64,000 bases of DNA from CAYRPN01 sp964426135 (GCA_964426135.1 CAYRPN010000017.1:3210-67209), one strand, 5' to 3'. Numbered from the stretch's first letter, positions 8,453-18,423 are shown. The notes: generated by a model from the sequence alone, not told the origin. Numbers and translations: made by a program.

Positions 8453-11400
8453 TCACTCGCCGTAGCGAATGATGCGACCGTCCTGCGTGACCATGTAGAG
8501 CGATCCCTGCGTCGCAATCAGGCCATCCCACACAGGCAGGGAATCGGTCTTGATTTCCACGAGCTTGTCGCCGCTGCGCACGTCCACGGCCCAGATCAGG
8601 CCGCCCTTCTTGCCGTTGAGCGCGTCGTTCTGCTCGTGCAGTTTCCTGCGCGTCGCTTCGTCGGCAATGGTGCGAAACGCGTTCTCTTCATCCACCAGAT
8701 CAGGAGCGCCGGCGATGAACAGCGTCTTGTCCGCCAGCACCATGCCCTGGACCATGATGGGCACGTCGGTGTTCCAGTCCTTCTTCACGAAGTCGCCGGC
8801 AGGCTGCTTGTTGCCTCCCGGTCTGCCCTTGCCGCCGGCGAATTTCATCGCCTTGCCGAACTGGCCCTCGGCGACCACCGCGCCGGCGATCGTTCCGTCG
8901 TTCCGGCGGCCCGAGGCGTCCTTCGCATTGCTGTCGTCGAACGAAAAACTCAGCACCGCCGTGGCGCTGCCGTACTTGCCCTTGCCCGGGCCGGCCGTGC
9001 GTGCGGCGATCTCCTTGTCCGTCACGTCGCCGTGGAAAATGTTCACCTCGTCGATGATTCCACCGAAGGGATGCGGCGACTCGTAATCGCCCACCGCCCC
9101 GCCGTCGTCGTCGCCGATCTCCGTCGCCTGCTTGGGCTCGGCGGGAATCAGACTGGCGGCGACCGCGGCATCGACGAGCTTGCCGTCCACGTAAAGCTGC
9201 ACTTTCTTGTCCTTCGTCAGCACGCCGACCAGGTGCGCCCACTCGCCGACGATGCGCTTCTTGCCGGCGGCGGTGAACAGCTTGCTGTCCGCGCGGACGT
9301 GAAACTGCGGCTTGCCCTGCTCCAGCGTCAGCGCGTAGCCGTTGAGCGGCCCGCCGCGGGCGACGATCGCGCCGTTGGGCGCTTCCGCCTTGATCCACGC
9401 TTCCACGACGATCGCCTTGTTCGCGGGATTCAGGCTCGCGCTGTTGGCGATGCGCACCACGCCGCTGGTGTTGGCGACGGCATCGGCCGGCTTCGGCGCT
9501 GCGGGCGCCTCGCGCGAGGCGGCGAACAAGTGGTGCTCCATCGGCGTCGTCCAGCGGTAGTACTCGGGCTTGCGTCCGAAGCTGTAGACCCGCTCGTCGT
9601 CGAACACCATCACGCGGCCGGCCGGGGCGTACTTGCCCGCCTGGTAGTAACCGTTGTGCCCACCGGCGAAGTTCTTGCCGAAGACCCAGTACGCGCGGTG
9701 GTACCACGTGTCGTCGAGGAACCCGCTGGGCGAGAAAAGATGGGCGCCCTCGCCGCGCTGAGCGGCGCCCTGCTCGATCGCGTTGCCGGAAACGGGCCCC
9801 AGGTCCACGCGGTTGCCGTCGAAGTCGAACTTCTGCGAGCGCATGTAGATGAACTTGCCGTCGGTGGAAAGAATGTCGGGCAAACCCACGGGCATCTGCA
9901 GGGTTTTGAGCCGGGTCTGAATATCCTCGCCGGTCTGCGGATCGCGGTCGTCCATGACGCGCTCGACGAGGATCTTGCCGGTGAGCGCGTCGAGCTTGTA
10001 GAACCGCAGGCCGCCGTCGAGGAAAATCGAGCGTCCGCTGACGAACCAGGCCGCGTTGTCGTGCATGAGGATATTGCCATGGACGGGCCAGATGGATTCG
10101 AGCTGGTCGAAGGCGATCATGCGCATGTCGGTCGGAGCGGCGCGGAAGCGCCAGGCCAGCGCGCCGTCCTCCTCGCGCAGGCAGTAGACATGGCCATCCA
10201 TGCTGCCGAAGTAAACGCGGCCCCGGTGAATCGTCGGGGGCGAGTCGATGCGACCGCCGGCGGTGAAGCTCCACGCGATCTCGCCCGTGGCCTGGTCGAG
10301 CGCATGGAGCTGGTGCGCGTCGCACTGCGCCAGGAAGAGCCGGCCGTTGGCGGCGACGAGGCTGGTGAGCCGGCCGCCGAGTTTCGCTTCCCACTTCTGC
10401 TTCACGGTGGCGGGCACGACCTGCCTGGTGAATCCGCGGCGGTCATTGGCGCCGCGGAACGTAGGCCAGTCGCCGGGGGCGGCGGTGGTCTCGGTCAGCG
10501 GCGCGGCATACGCGGGGCCGCGCTGGAGGCGGTCCTCGCCGGCGCGCGGCTTGGCGGCGGCGATGCGCGAGGCCATCGTCGGCGCCAGCGCGTTGATGCC
10601 GTAAAGCTTCGCCTCCGGGTAGCAGGCGCAGTCATTGGGCGGCGCGTAGAGCATGCCGTTGCACGGCAGCACGCCGTAGAGGCAGCCGCCGCGCACCCAG
10701 TGGTTGCAGGTCCAGTCCTTCTTCGCAAAGTCGACGAACTCGATGCCCGTGCGCGAAGGGATGATGAAACGATCGGTCGCCTTGGCGATGTGGCAGCGAT
10801 GGTGGAACCAATAGGTGCTCTCATCCGGCGGGAAGGTGGACTTCACCTCGCCGGTCTGCGGATCGCGCCCGGTGTAGGCGCCGGTGTCTTTGGTCTGCGT
10901 GGTGGGCGCGGTCCAGACGAGGCCGCCGGTGACGAGCAGATCTTCCGGCGACATGTAACCGGACTGGTCGTGAGGCGCGTTCCAGCGTTCCTTGCCCGTG
11001 GCCAGATCGTACGCGCTCATCTTGCGGTCGCCGCCGGCGTAGAGCGCCACATCCTTGTAGATCAGCACGCGCGGGCTGATGTTCGTTGTGACAATCGTGC
11101 GCCGACTGGCGGGCGTCTTCCACTGGTCGTCGCCTGTCTTCGGATCGACGCTCACCAGGTTGACGCCATCGTGCAACAGCACGCGCTCACCGTTGGTCGC
11201 CAGCGACAGCGGCAGCACCTTGCGGGTCTTCATCCAGAGCACCTTGCCCGTCGCCGCCTCCACCGCCATCACGCGCCGCGAGCGGTTCTCCCAGCCCTCG
11301 CTGCGGCCCATGGTGCGCGGACCGCTCTTCTCATCCGTTGCGTAATCGGGCAGCGGCCACGGCTCGTTGCCGGCGACGATGTACAGCATCCCGCCGAGTT

Positions 11401-12325
11401 CGAGAATCTCCTCCGCGCCTTTCGTCTCCTCGTAAACGCGCAAGGTCCGCCCCGTCGCGGCATCGAGCTGGCTCACCGGATCGTCGATGCCCAAGGTGGC
11501 ATAGATGCGGTCGCCGGCGGCGACGAGCCGGCGCGCCAGTTGCGTCGGCCCGCTCTTCAAGGGGAACAGGTGCGTGTGCCACCGGCTGATGGGACGCTCC
11601 CACAGCGGAATGCCATTGAACGCGTCGCGGGCCCGGAGCATCCACTTCGGCGGCAGCAGGATCGACACGCGCGAGCCCTCATCCATGATGTAAAACATGC
11701 GCCCGCCGGCCGAAACCATCGCGCTCATGCTGGCCATGCGGTCGTGATGCCGCGACCAGCGCGGCCCGCCGAGCCACTGCAGATGCCGCGGCAGATCCAC
11801 CGCCGTGTCGTGCGCCACCGCGTTGTTCGATGGATCGTGGAAATAATGCGTCCACTCGTCGGTGTTCGTCGGACGAGGCTTGGTGGTCTTCGACCAGTCG
11901 CCGTCCTTGCGGATCATCGCGACGCCCTGCGGAACCAGCACGCGCAGCATTTCGTCCCGCGTCACGGCGATCGTGCCATCGGACACCAGCAGATTGACCG
12001 TGTTGTCGCCATAAGGCAGTTGCTCGCTGGTGAGTCGGTCGATGCTGACCCATCCGTACTGGCCCGTCTTCTGAACATGGCGGCGTGCCTGGTCAACGGT
12101 GGCAGCGTCCCTGCTCAGTCCGTGGACGAGGTAACTCTCACTGGCGCGCAGCGCAGCGGTCAGCGCGCCATCGCCGCAGCCGAGGTGGACGACGAGGCCG
12201 CCCTTGGTGCCTGACGTGGCGATCAGTTGGCGGGAGTCCGCCGCCGCGTCGGCAAACAGCGAAGTGGCCGCGGATGAAACCGCGACGATCGCGGAGAGGC
12301 AGAGGAAGGATTTGAACTGAAGCAT
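8453..12325 (-). CDS. Giant secreted PQQ-type beta-propeller protein with methyltransferase-like and LamG domains
   Basis: 1290 aa with an N-terminal signal peptide (hydrophobic 5-25, ending LFADAAAD). Residues about 40-140 read like a Rossmann SAM-dependent methyltransferase: motif I VVHLGCGDGALTAALR (45-60) and a later LLVSDGTIAVTRDEMLRVLV. Next come PQQ-like propeller blades, for example ATGKVLWMKT, GDDQWKTPASRR, LATGKERWNA and QATGEIAWSF. Around residues 950-1180 there is a concanavalin/LamG-like segment (VVEAWIKAEAPNGAIVARGG, YVDGKLVDAAV, DDSNAKDASGRRNDGTI). The order is methyltransferase-like, propeller, LamG, propeller. Such multi-domain secreted proteins are frequent in planctomycetes, but no activity has been assigned. 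A secreted methyltransferase would lack cytosolic SAM, so that domain is probably a structural relic. Isolated gene; a 167-nt gap lies upstream. Confidence 0.85.
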   Translation of the reverse strand: MLQFKSFLCLSAIVAVSSAATSLFADAAADSRQLIATSGTKGGLVVHLGCGDGALTAALRASESYLVHGLSRDAATVDQARRHVQKTGQYGWVSIDRLTSEQLPYGDNTVNLLVSDGTIAVTRDEMLRVLVPQGVAMIRKDGDWSKTTKPRPTNTDEWTHYFHDPSNNAVAHDTAVDLPRHLQWLGGPRWSRHHDRMASMSAMVSAGGRMFYIMDEGSRVSILLPPKWMLRARDAFNGIPLWERPISRWHTHLFPLKSGPTQLARRLVAAGDRIYATLGIDDPVSQLDAATGRTLRVYEETKGAEEILELGGMLYIVAGNEPWPLPDYATDEKSGPRTMGRSEGWENRSRRVMAVEAATGKVLWMKTRKVLPLSLATNGERVLLHDGVNLVSVDPKTGDDQWKTPASRRTIVTTNISPRVLIYKDVALYAGGDRKMSAYDLATGKERWNAPHDQSGYMSPEDLLVTGGLVWTAPTTQTKDTGAYTGRDPQTGEVKSTFPPDESTYWFHHRCHIAKATDRFIIPSRTGIEFVDFAKKDWTCNHWVRGGCLYGVLPCNGMLYAPPNDCACYPEAKLYGINALAPTMASRIAAAKPRAGEDRLQRGPAYAAPLTETTAAPGDWPTFRGANDRRGFTRQVVPATVKQKWEAKLGGRLTSLVAANGRLFLAQCDAHQLHALDQATGEIAWSFTAGGRIDSPPTIHRGRVYFGSMDGHVYCLREEDGALAWRFRAAPTDMRMIAFDQLESIWPVHGNILMHDNAAWFVSGRSIFLDGGLRFYKLDALTGKILVERVMDDRDPQTGEDIQTRLKTLQMPVGLPDILSTDGKFIYMRSQKFDFDGNRVDLGPVSGNAIEQGAAQRGEGAHLFSPSGFLDDTWYHRAYWVFGKNFAGGHNGYYQAGKYAPAGRVMVFDDERVYSFGRKPEYYRWTTPMEHHLFAASREAPAAPKPADAVANTSGVVRIANSASLNPANKAIVVEAWIKAEAPNGAIVARGGPLNGYALTLEQGKPQFHVRADSKLFTAAGKKRIVGEWAHLVGVLTKDKKVQLYVDGKLVDAAVAASLIPAEPKQATEIGDDDGGAVGDYESPHPFGGIIDEVNIFHGDVTDKEIAARTAGPGKGKYGSATAVLSFSFDDSNAKDASGRRNDGTIAGAVVAEGQFGKAMKFAGGKGRPGGNKQPAGDFVKKDWNTDVPIMVQGMVLADKTLFIAGAPDLVDEENAFRTIADEATRRKLHEQNDALNGKKGGLIWAVDVRSGDKLVEIKTDSLPVWDGLIATQGSLYMVTQDGRIIRYGE

Positions 12326-12492
12326 GTGGAGCTCCGACGGTGAAGTGACGAGCCAAGTCTATCGAGCATTTCAATCGAGCGTTACCACGATTGCAGTCAA
12401 CGAGCAAAGCGGCGAAGCAATCCGCAGGCGCCGGTTCGATGCGCGCCGATGCCAGCGAGGCGGTACGAGAAGGCCTTCCCGTCGCTCCTCGC

Positions 12493-13078
12493 TCACTCGT
12501 AGACGAATCGCGCTGTCGCCGTCGCATCTTGGTCGCTGACGATGCGTACCCAGTAAGCGCTGAACGCATCGGGGAACACATGGTCGAGGGGCTTGCCGGC
12601 CATCACGTCGAACGCGCCATACCTGGACCACCCTCCATTGCCGGTGACATCAACTTCGATCGTGAACTTCACCGATTCGGTGTGCTGATGCGACAGCGTG
12701 ACGCGCTTGCGATCGTAGCCGGTCATGAGATAAGGATCGCTGGGGACGCCGGCTTTCACGGCTGAGTCTTTCCACGGGCCGCCGACGCCCCGCGGCTTGC
12801 CGAGTTTCCAGAGATCATCGACGGTGCCGACCCACAGCGCGCACTTCCCGTCGCTGGAGCGCACGATGTGTTCACCCGCCGGCGCATCGGCCGCCACGCC
12901 GGTCATGACGAGCAGCCCGCGATAGGACGCGTAATCCTTGATTCTGCGGTTGTGCGTCGCGTAGGTGATGGCCCACAGGCGATCCGCCCACGCGACGACA
13001 GCCCCGCGCCAGGCTCGGTGATGTTGCCGCGTTCGGGAAGCGATTCGATGGCCGTGTGATCAAGCCGCCCCAAGATCG
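12493..13078 (-). pseudogene. Frameshifted C-terminal fragment of a propeller-type protein
   Basis: The clear part is an open frame from 12906 down to 12493 (137 codons, containing CALWVGTVDDLWKLGKPRG and GYDRKRVTLSHQHTESVKF). Reading upstream of its ATG in the same frame continues sensibly as WRGAVVAWADRLWAITYATH, then hits a stop near 13062. The residues expected just before that (IESLPERGNITE) are present but in another frame, as if one G were missing from a GAGGCC run near 13018. Only a short stretch of the amino-terminal side exists before the neighbouring PNPOx gene begins, so the rest is gone. The family resembles hypothetical secreted propeller proteins of planctomycetes; the name is uncertain. 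I regard it as a decayed remnant. Confidence 0.55.
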
Positions 13079-13524
13079 ATTTCCTTCGGAGTCAGGAACC
13101 CCAGGCGAGGGCTGATGATTTCAGCCGAGGCGATCTGGGTTTCAATCGTGACGGGCGAAAGATGATCGCGGTCACTGAGGGGGCCGACCGCAAATTGCCG
13201 AGCCCCGACCACCAGGTGATCCCAGACATCCTGCGCCTCGATCGGGCTGTAGTTGACGGTGGCGGTGCCCTTGAGCAGCACTACGTCGGCGTGATGCGGA
13301 TCGCTGAAGCACCAGCAGACCTGCGGACGGCGGCGCAGATGATCGAGTTTCCGCGAACCGTCGGCCGTCAGCGTGATCAAGCGTCGCAGGCCTGCGCCGC
13401 GGAAGCCGGCCCGCATCCATCGGCCATGCGGGAAGCCGGATTCGTCGATGGTCGTGAACAAGCCCAGTTGCAGCCGGCCGATGATGTGCAGGGCTTCCAG
13501 TCGCAGTTGATGACTGTCGGTCAT
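13060..13524 (-). CDS. Pyridoxamine 5'-phosphate oxidase-like (general stress FMN-binding split barrel) protein
   Basis: 154 aa. The segment LGLFTTIDESGFPHGRWMRA followed by LITLTADGSRKLDHLRRRPQVCWCFSDP and then VVLLKGTATVNY is the usual strand order of the pyridoxamine-phosphate-oxidase-like split barrel, closest in style to the general stress protein 26 group that binds FMN or similar cofactors. Length fits the single-domain family. It probably acts in the cytoplasm (no signal peptide). Its actual redox substrate cannot be inferred. Its stop codon overlaps the end of the decayed fragment at 12493-13078, and the DHOD-like gene lies 65 nt upstream on the same strand. Confidence 0.75.
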   Translation of the reverse strand: MTDSHQLRLEALHIIGRLQLGLFTTIDESGFPHGRWMRAGFRGAGLRRLITLTADGSRKLDHLRRRPQVCWCFSDPHHADVVLLKGTATVNYSPIEAQDVWDHLVVGARQFAVGPLSDRDHLSPVTIETQIASAEIISPRLGFLTPKEIDLGAA

Positions 13525-13589
13525 GGGAATACTCCGCGTGGCGGGGACGAACGTCGATGGATGGATCGTCCGTCAGTGGTTGATTTCGC

Positions 13590-14582
13590 TCATTGCCGCC
13601 AGCTTTGCAGCAGGCGCATGTAGTTGGCTCGCTCGTACGCTCTCGGATCGGGGCAGCGCAGCAGGCTCATCGAGCCTCGCATCTGCTGCATGGACTCGTA
13701 TTCGTGCTGTTGCATCCATGTGGACAATTCATGGACGATCGTTCGGAGGAACTCAGGTCCGTGCTGGAGCAAGGCGGACACCGTCTGCACCGCCGTGGCG
13801 CCGCACATGATGGCCTTGACCGCATCGACCTGGCGATGCACGCCGCCGGTCAGCGCCAGGTCCATCTCCACCCGCCCATACAGCACCGCCAGCCAGCGCA
13901 GGCGCGGCAGCAGTTCATCCGAGTTCGACAAGTGCAACGTCGGCGACACATCCAGCGTTTCGGGGTCGACATCCGGCTGATAGAAGCGGTTGAACAGCAC
14001 CAGCGCCTGGGCCCCGGCCTGCCTCAGCCGGTCCGCCAAATGGGGCAGCGACGTGTAATAAGGCGACAACTTCACCGCCAGCGGCAGATGCACGCGGCGC
14101 TTGACCGCCCGCACCACCTCGACCAGTTCATCCTCGATCGACTGGCTGCTGCGGTGCAGGTCGGTGGCGATCTCGTAGACATTCAACTCCAGCCCGTCGG
14201 CGCCGGCCTGCTCGATCAGCTTCGCGTAATCCAGCCAGCCGCCGCGCGACGTGCCGTTGAGCGAGGCGATCACAGGCACTCGAACGGCCGCTTTGACTTT
14301 GCCCAGATGCTCCAGGTACTGGTGCGGCCCGAGCACGAAATCCTCCGGCGATGGGAGGTAGCTCAACGACTCAGCGAATGAATGCTCCACCGACTCCGTC
14401 GCGGTCAGCGTCGCCAGTTCCTCGCCGACGATCTGTTCCTCGAACAGCGATCGCAGCGTGATCATCGGCGCGCCGGCATCCTCCATGCGTCGAACGCCGT
14501 CCAGGTCATCGGACAGCGGACCGGCGCCGGGGACTATCGGGTGCGGCAGCGTCAGGCCGAGATAGGTGGTGGTGAGGTCCAT
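13590..14582 (-). CDS. Dihydroorotate dehydrogenase-like (FMN TIM-barrel) protein
   Basis: About 330 aa from the ATG at 14582 (MDLTTTYLGLTLPHPIVPGA). That start is preferred over the longer frame because AGGA lies about 8 nt upstream and the preceding residues are not conserved in style. The start, VPVIASLNGTSRGGWLDYAKL, ELNVYEIATD, PLAVKLSPYYTSLPHLADRL and ALTGGVHRQVDAVKAIMCGA are class 1 DHOD-like barrel segments that bind FMN. The cysteine or serine active-site base of true PyrD is not obvious. In many bacteria such DHOD-like genes lie beside pyruvate:ferredoxin oxidoreductase, as here (nifJ ends 64 nt upstream on the same strand), suggesting a redox role tied to ferredoxin instead of pyrimidine synthesis; that is inference. 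Confidence 0.8.
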   Translation of the reverse strand: MDLTTTYLGLTLPHPIVPGAGPLSDDLDGVRRMEDAGAPMITLRSLFEEQIVGEELATLTATESVEHSFAESLSYLPSPEDFVLGPHQYLEHLGKVKAAVRVPVIASLNGTSRGGWLDYAKLIEQAGADGLELNVYEIATDLHRSSQSIEDELVEVVRAVKRRVHLPLAVKLSPYYTSLPHLADRLRQAGAQALVLFNRFYQPDVDPETLDVSPTLHLSNSDELLPRLRWLAVLYGRVEMDLALTGGVHRQVDAVKAIMCGATAVQTVSALLQHGPEFLRTIVHELSTWMQQHEYESMQQMRGSMSLLRCPDPRAYERANYMRLLQSWRQ

Positions 14583-14646
14583 GCGTGTTCCTGAAAAAGG
14601 CGAGCCGAAGGCTCCGAATCCGCGCGGCACATTCAAGGATCTGGAA

Positions 14647-17600
14647 TCATTTCGCCGGTTCCTTTTTCTCAACGCGGGTGGTCAGGTGCATCTGCGCCAG
14701 TTGCTTGTAAAGATCCATGCGCAGCGCGGCATGGTGCTTGGCGGCCCGCGCCAGCCGCTTGAATCGCTGCCGGTCGATGGACTCCACCATGCGGAATCGC
14801 GCTTCGCCGGCCATGTAATCCTCGACGCTGCCCTTGAGCGGACCGCTGTCCAGGTGCAGCGCCGCCTCGCCGCGCAGGACCAGCCGCGGGTCGTAGCGAT
14901 ACAGCGGCCAGACTCCGCTTTGCACGGCTTTTTTCTGCTGCTCGCCGCCGAAGCGCAGATCGAATCCGTGGGCGATGCAGTGGCTGTAGGCGATGACGAT
15001 CGCGGGGCCGGGGTAGGCCTCGGCTTCCTGGATGGCCTTGACCGTCTGGTTGTCGTTGGCGCCGAAGGCGATGGAGGCGACGTAGACGTGGCCGTAACTG
15101 ATCGCCATCAGGCCCAGGTCTTTCTTGTGAATCGCCTTGCCGGAGGCGGCGAACTTGGCGGCGGCGCCCAGCGGCGTCGACTTGGACGCCTGCCCGCCCG
15201 TGTTGGAATAGACCTCGGTGTCGAGCACAAGCATCTTCACGTCGACGCCGCTGGCCATGACGTGATCGAGCCCGCCGTAGCCGATGTCGTACGCCCAGCC
15301 GTCGCCGCCGATGAGCCAGACGCTCTTGCGGACCAGATAGTCGGCGATCTCGTCGAGTTGGCGGGCGGCTGGCAGCGCGATCTCGCGAAGCTTGCCGCGC
15401 AGTGCGACGACCTGTTCGCGCAGGCGGTGCACCTGGGCGTCGCTGGGGCGGGCTGTCGCCAGCAGTTCATCGACGAGCACCTGTCCCACCTGCGGCGCCA
15501 GCGCCTTGAGCAGATCCTGGGCGCGGTGCTGCATCTGATCGACCGCCAGCCTCATGCCGAAGCCGAACTCGGCGTTGTCCTCGAACAGCGAGTTGCTCCA
15601 CGCCGGTCCGCGGCCGTCGCGATTGGTGGTCCAGGGAGTGGTGGGCAGGTTGCCGCCGTAAATCGACGAGCAACCGGTGGCGTTGGCGACGACCAGCCGA
15701 TCGCCCAGCAGTTGCGTCAGCAGCTTGAGGTAAGGCGTCTCGCCGCAGCCGGCGCAGGCGCCCGAGTACTCGAACAGCGGCTCGAAGAACTGCGTGCCCT
15801 TGACATCGACGCGCTCGATCCGGCTGCGTTCCACGGGCGGAATGGAAAGGAAAAAATCGTAGTACCCGCGCTCGGCGTCCACGTGCTCCAGGTGCGGGAG
15901 CATGTTGATCGCCTTGCGCCGCGGGTTGGCCTTGTCCTTGGCCGGGCACGCCTCGACGCACATGCCGCAGCCGGTGCAGTCCTGCGGCGCGACCTGAATG
16001 GTGTACTTGAGGCCGCGCAGGTCCGGCGCCTTGTAATCCACGGAACGGAATCCCTGCGGGGCGGCATCGAGCGTCGCCGGCTCATAGGCCGCGGCGCGGA
16101 TCGCCGCGTGCGGGCAGACGAAGGCGCACTTGTTGCACTGGATGCAGACGCGCTCGTCCCAGATGGGAATCTGCGTGGCGATGTCGCGCTTCTCCCATCG
16201 CGTCGTGCCGACGGGCCAGGTGCCGTCGGGAAGAAACGCGCTGACCGGCAGGCGGTCGCCGTGGCCCGCCATCATCACCGCCGAGACGCGCTGCACGAAA
16301 TCCGGCGCCTGCGTCGAAACCAGCGAGAGCCGCGTGCCCGTCGCCGTGACGCGAGCCGGCACGTTCACTTCGTGAAGGTGCGACAGGGCCGCGTCGACCG
16401 CCGCGATATTCCGCTGCACAACCTGTTCGCCCTTGCGTTCATAGGTCTTGCGGATCGCATGCTTGATGCAGGCGATCGCCTGATCGGGATCGATGACCTT
16501 CGACACCGCGAAGAAGGCGGTCTGCATCACCGTGTTGATGCGGTTGCCCATGCCCGCATCGGTGGCGACGCGCTGGGCGTCGATGGCGTAGAGGCGCAGC
16601 CGCTTCTCGATGATCTGCGCCTGCACTTCGCGCGGCAGGTGATCCCACACCTGCTCGGGCGGAAAGTACGTGTTCAGCAACAGCGTCCCGCCGGGGGCGG
16701 CCAGTTCGACGATGTCGTACTTGTCGAGGAAGTTGAACTGATGACACGCGACCAGGTTGGCGCGCTCGATCAGGTACGCCGAGCGGATCGGCCTCGGGCC
16801 GAACCGCAGGTGCGAAATGGTTCGCGCCCCGGATTTCTTGGAGTCGTAGACGAAGAATCCCTGGGCGTTCAGGTCGGTTTCCTCGCCGATGATCTTGATC
16901 GTGTTCTTGTTGGCGCCCACGGTGCCGTCGGCGCCCAGGCCGAAGAACACCGCGCGGTAGGTGTCGTCGCTCTCGGCGGTGAAGCTTTCGTCGAACGGGA
17001 TCGAGCGATGCGTGACATCGTCGCTGATGCCGACGGTGAAGTGATTCATCGGCCTGTCGCCCGACAGATGGTCGAACACGGCCTTGACCATCGCCGGCGT
17101 GAACTCCTTGCTCGACAACCCGTAGCGCCCGCCGACCACCCGTGGCTGGCGGGCGAAAGGGGAAACGCCCTGTGCGGCAGCATCGTGCAGCGCGGCGACG
17201 ACGTCGAGATAAAGCGGATCGCCGATGGCGCCCGGTTCCTTCGTGCGGTCCAGTACGCCCAGCGTCTGCACGGTTTTCGGCAGCGCCGCCAGGAACGCGC
17301 GAATATCGAAGGGCCGATACAGCCGCACATTCAGCAGGCCGACCTTCTCGCCGCGCGACATCAGCGCTTCGACCGTTTCCTGCGCCGTCTGGCAGCCGGA
17401 GCCCATCGCCACGATGACCCGTTCCGCCTGCGGATGGCCCACGTAATCGAACAGGCGATAAGCCCGGCCGGTTCTGGCCGCGAATCGATCCATCATGCCT
17501 TGCACGATGTCGGCGAACGCGTCGTAGAACGGATTGCACGCCTCGCGAGCCTGGAAAAAAACATCGGGGTTCTGAGCCGTGCCCCGGATGACCGGGCGAT

Positions 17601-18303
17601 CCGGCGTCAGGCCGCGGGCGCGATGGGCGGCGACGTGCGATTCGTCGAACACGGCTCGCAGGTCGTCGTCTGACAGCGTTCGAATCTTGGCGATTTCATG
17701 CGACGTTCGGAAGCCGTCGAAGAAATGCATCACCGGCACGCGGCCGGCCAACGTCGCCGCCTGCCCGATGCAGGCGAAGTCCTGGGCCTCCTGCACGCTG
17801 GAGGAGCAGAGCATCGCGAAGCCCGTCTGTCGGCAGGCCATCACGTCGGAGTGATCGCAGAAAATCGACAGGGCGTGAGTCGCCAGGGTGCGGGCGGCGA
17901 CGTGAATGCAGAAGCTCGTCAGTTCGCCGGCGATCTTGTACAGGTTCGGCACCATCAGCAGCAGGCCCTGCGATGCCGTGAACGTCGTCGCCAGCGAGCC
18001 GGCCTGAAGCGCTCCATGCACGGCTCCTGCCGCGCCGCCTTCGCTTTGCATCTGCGCGACGCGCGGAACCTGGCCCCAGAGATTCGCCGCGCCCGCCGTC
18101 GCCCACTCATCCGCCCACTCGCCCATCGGGCTCGACGGCGTGATCGGATAAATCGCGATCACCTCGTTCATGCGATATGCGACGGAAGCCACGGCTTCGT
18201 TGGCGTCCATCACCGCCAGTTGGACGCCGTGCGAATCCTCGACTGTTTGGTGTGCCTGGGTCACGGTGGAGTCCCCAATGAAAGAGCCAGCGACCGAGGC
18301 CAT
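14647..18303 (-). CDS. nifJ: Pyruvate:ferredoxin (flavodoxin) oxidoreductase
   Basis: 1218 aa, the usual size of the single-chain enzyme that oxidises pyruvate to acetyl-CoA and CO2 while reducing ferredoxin or flavodoxin. Order: pyrimidine-binding TPP domain (starts near DANEAVASVAYRMNEVIAIY and PITPSSPMGE), CoA-binding/gamma domain, two 4Fe-4S clusters (CIQCNKCAFVCP near residue 719 and CTGCGMCVEACP near 774), and the C-terminal TPP domain with CAGCGETPY near 846, NATGCSSIYGGNLP and GGDGWAYDIGYGGLDHV. All cluster cysteines appear present. It is oxygen-sensitive in most organisms, implying anaerobic or microaerobic metabolism at least at times. It is followed by the DHOD-like gene and probably co-transcribed with it. 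Confidence 0.96.
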   Translation of the reverse strand: MASVAGSFIGDSTVTQAHQTVEDSHGVQLAVMDANEAVASVAYRMNEVIAIYPITPSSPMGEWADEWATAGAANLWGQVPRVAQMQSEGGAAGAVHGALQAGSLATTFTASQGLLLMVPNLYKIAGELTSFCIHVAARTLATHALSIFCDHSDVMACRQTGFAMLCSSSVQEAQDFACIGQAATLAGRVPVMHFFDGFRTSHEIAKIRTLSDDDLRAVFDESHVAAHRARGLTPDRPVIRGTAQNPDVFFQAREACNPFYDAFADIVQGMMDRFAARTGRAYRLFDYVGHPQAERVIVAMGSGCQTAQETVEALMSRGEKVGLLNVRLYRPFDIRAFLAALPKTVQTLGVLDRTKEPGAIGDPLYLDVVAALHDAAAQGVSPFARQPRVVGGRYGLSSKEFTPAMVKAVFDHLSGDRPMNHFTVGISDDVTHRSIPFDESFTAESDDTYRAVFFGLGADGTVGANKNTIKIIGEETDLNAQGFFVYDSKKSGARTISHLRFGPRPIRSAYLIERANLVACHQFNFLDKYDIVELAAPGGTLLLNTYFPPEQVWDHLPREVQAQIIEKRLRLYAIDAQRVATDAGMGNRINTVMQTAFFAVSKVIDPDQAIACIKHAIRKTYERKGEQVVQRNIAAVDAALSHLHEVNVPARVTATGTRLSLVSTQAPDFVQRVSAVMMAGHGDRLPVSAFLPDGTWPVGTTRWEKRDIATQIPIWDERVCIQCNKCAFVCPHAAIRAAAYEPATLDAAPQGFRSVDYKAPDLRGLKYTIQVAPQDCTGCGMCVEACPAKDKANPRRKAINMLPHLEHVDAERGYYDFFLSIPPVERSRIERVDVKGTQFFEPLFEYSGACAGCGETPYLKLLTQLLGDRLVVANATGCSSIYGGNLPTTPWTTNRDGRGPAWSNSLFEDNAEFGFGMRLAVDQMQHRAQDLLKALAPQVGQVLVDELLATARPSDAQVHRLREQVVALRGKLREIALPAARQLDEIADYLVRKSVWLIGGDGWAYDIGYGGLDHVMASGVDVKMLVLDTEVYSNTGGQASKSTPLGAAAKFAASGKAIHKKDLGLMAISYGHVYVASIAFGANDNQTVKAIQEAEAYPGPAIVIAYSHCIAHGFDLRFGGEQQKKAVQSGVWPLYRYDPRLVLRGEAALHLDSGPLKGSVEDYMAGEARFRMVESIDRQRFKRLARAAKHHAALRMDLYKQLAQMHLTTRVEKKEPAK

Positions 18304-18423
18304 TCAACCGTCACGACGCTCAGATCGCTATCGGAAGTTCCCTGAGGGCATGGTCAGGAGAACTCCAACCCGCAGTTGGACGGCCACCCGTGGCCGCGGG
18401 CGGGTTGACGCCGCGACACTTAA

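Noticed and set aside
8366..12214. Long plus-strand frame antisense to the giant PQQ-repeat gene (1282 codons)
   Set aside because: Frame-shadow of a GC-rich gene; no signal, domains or ribosome-binding site, composition rich in Arg/Ala/Val as typical for antisense reads of high-GC genes.
14566..17673. Long plus-strand frame antisense to nifJ (1035 codons)
   Set aside because: Entirely covered by nifJ, which has complete family motifs; the antisense product shows none.
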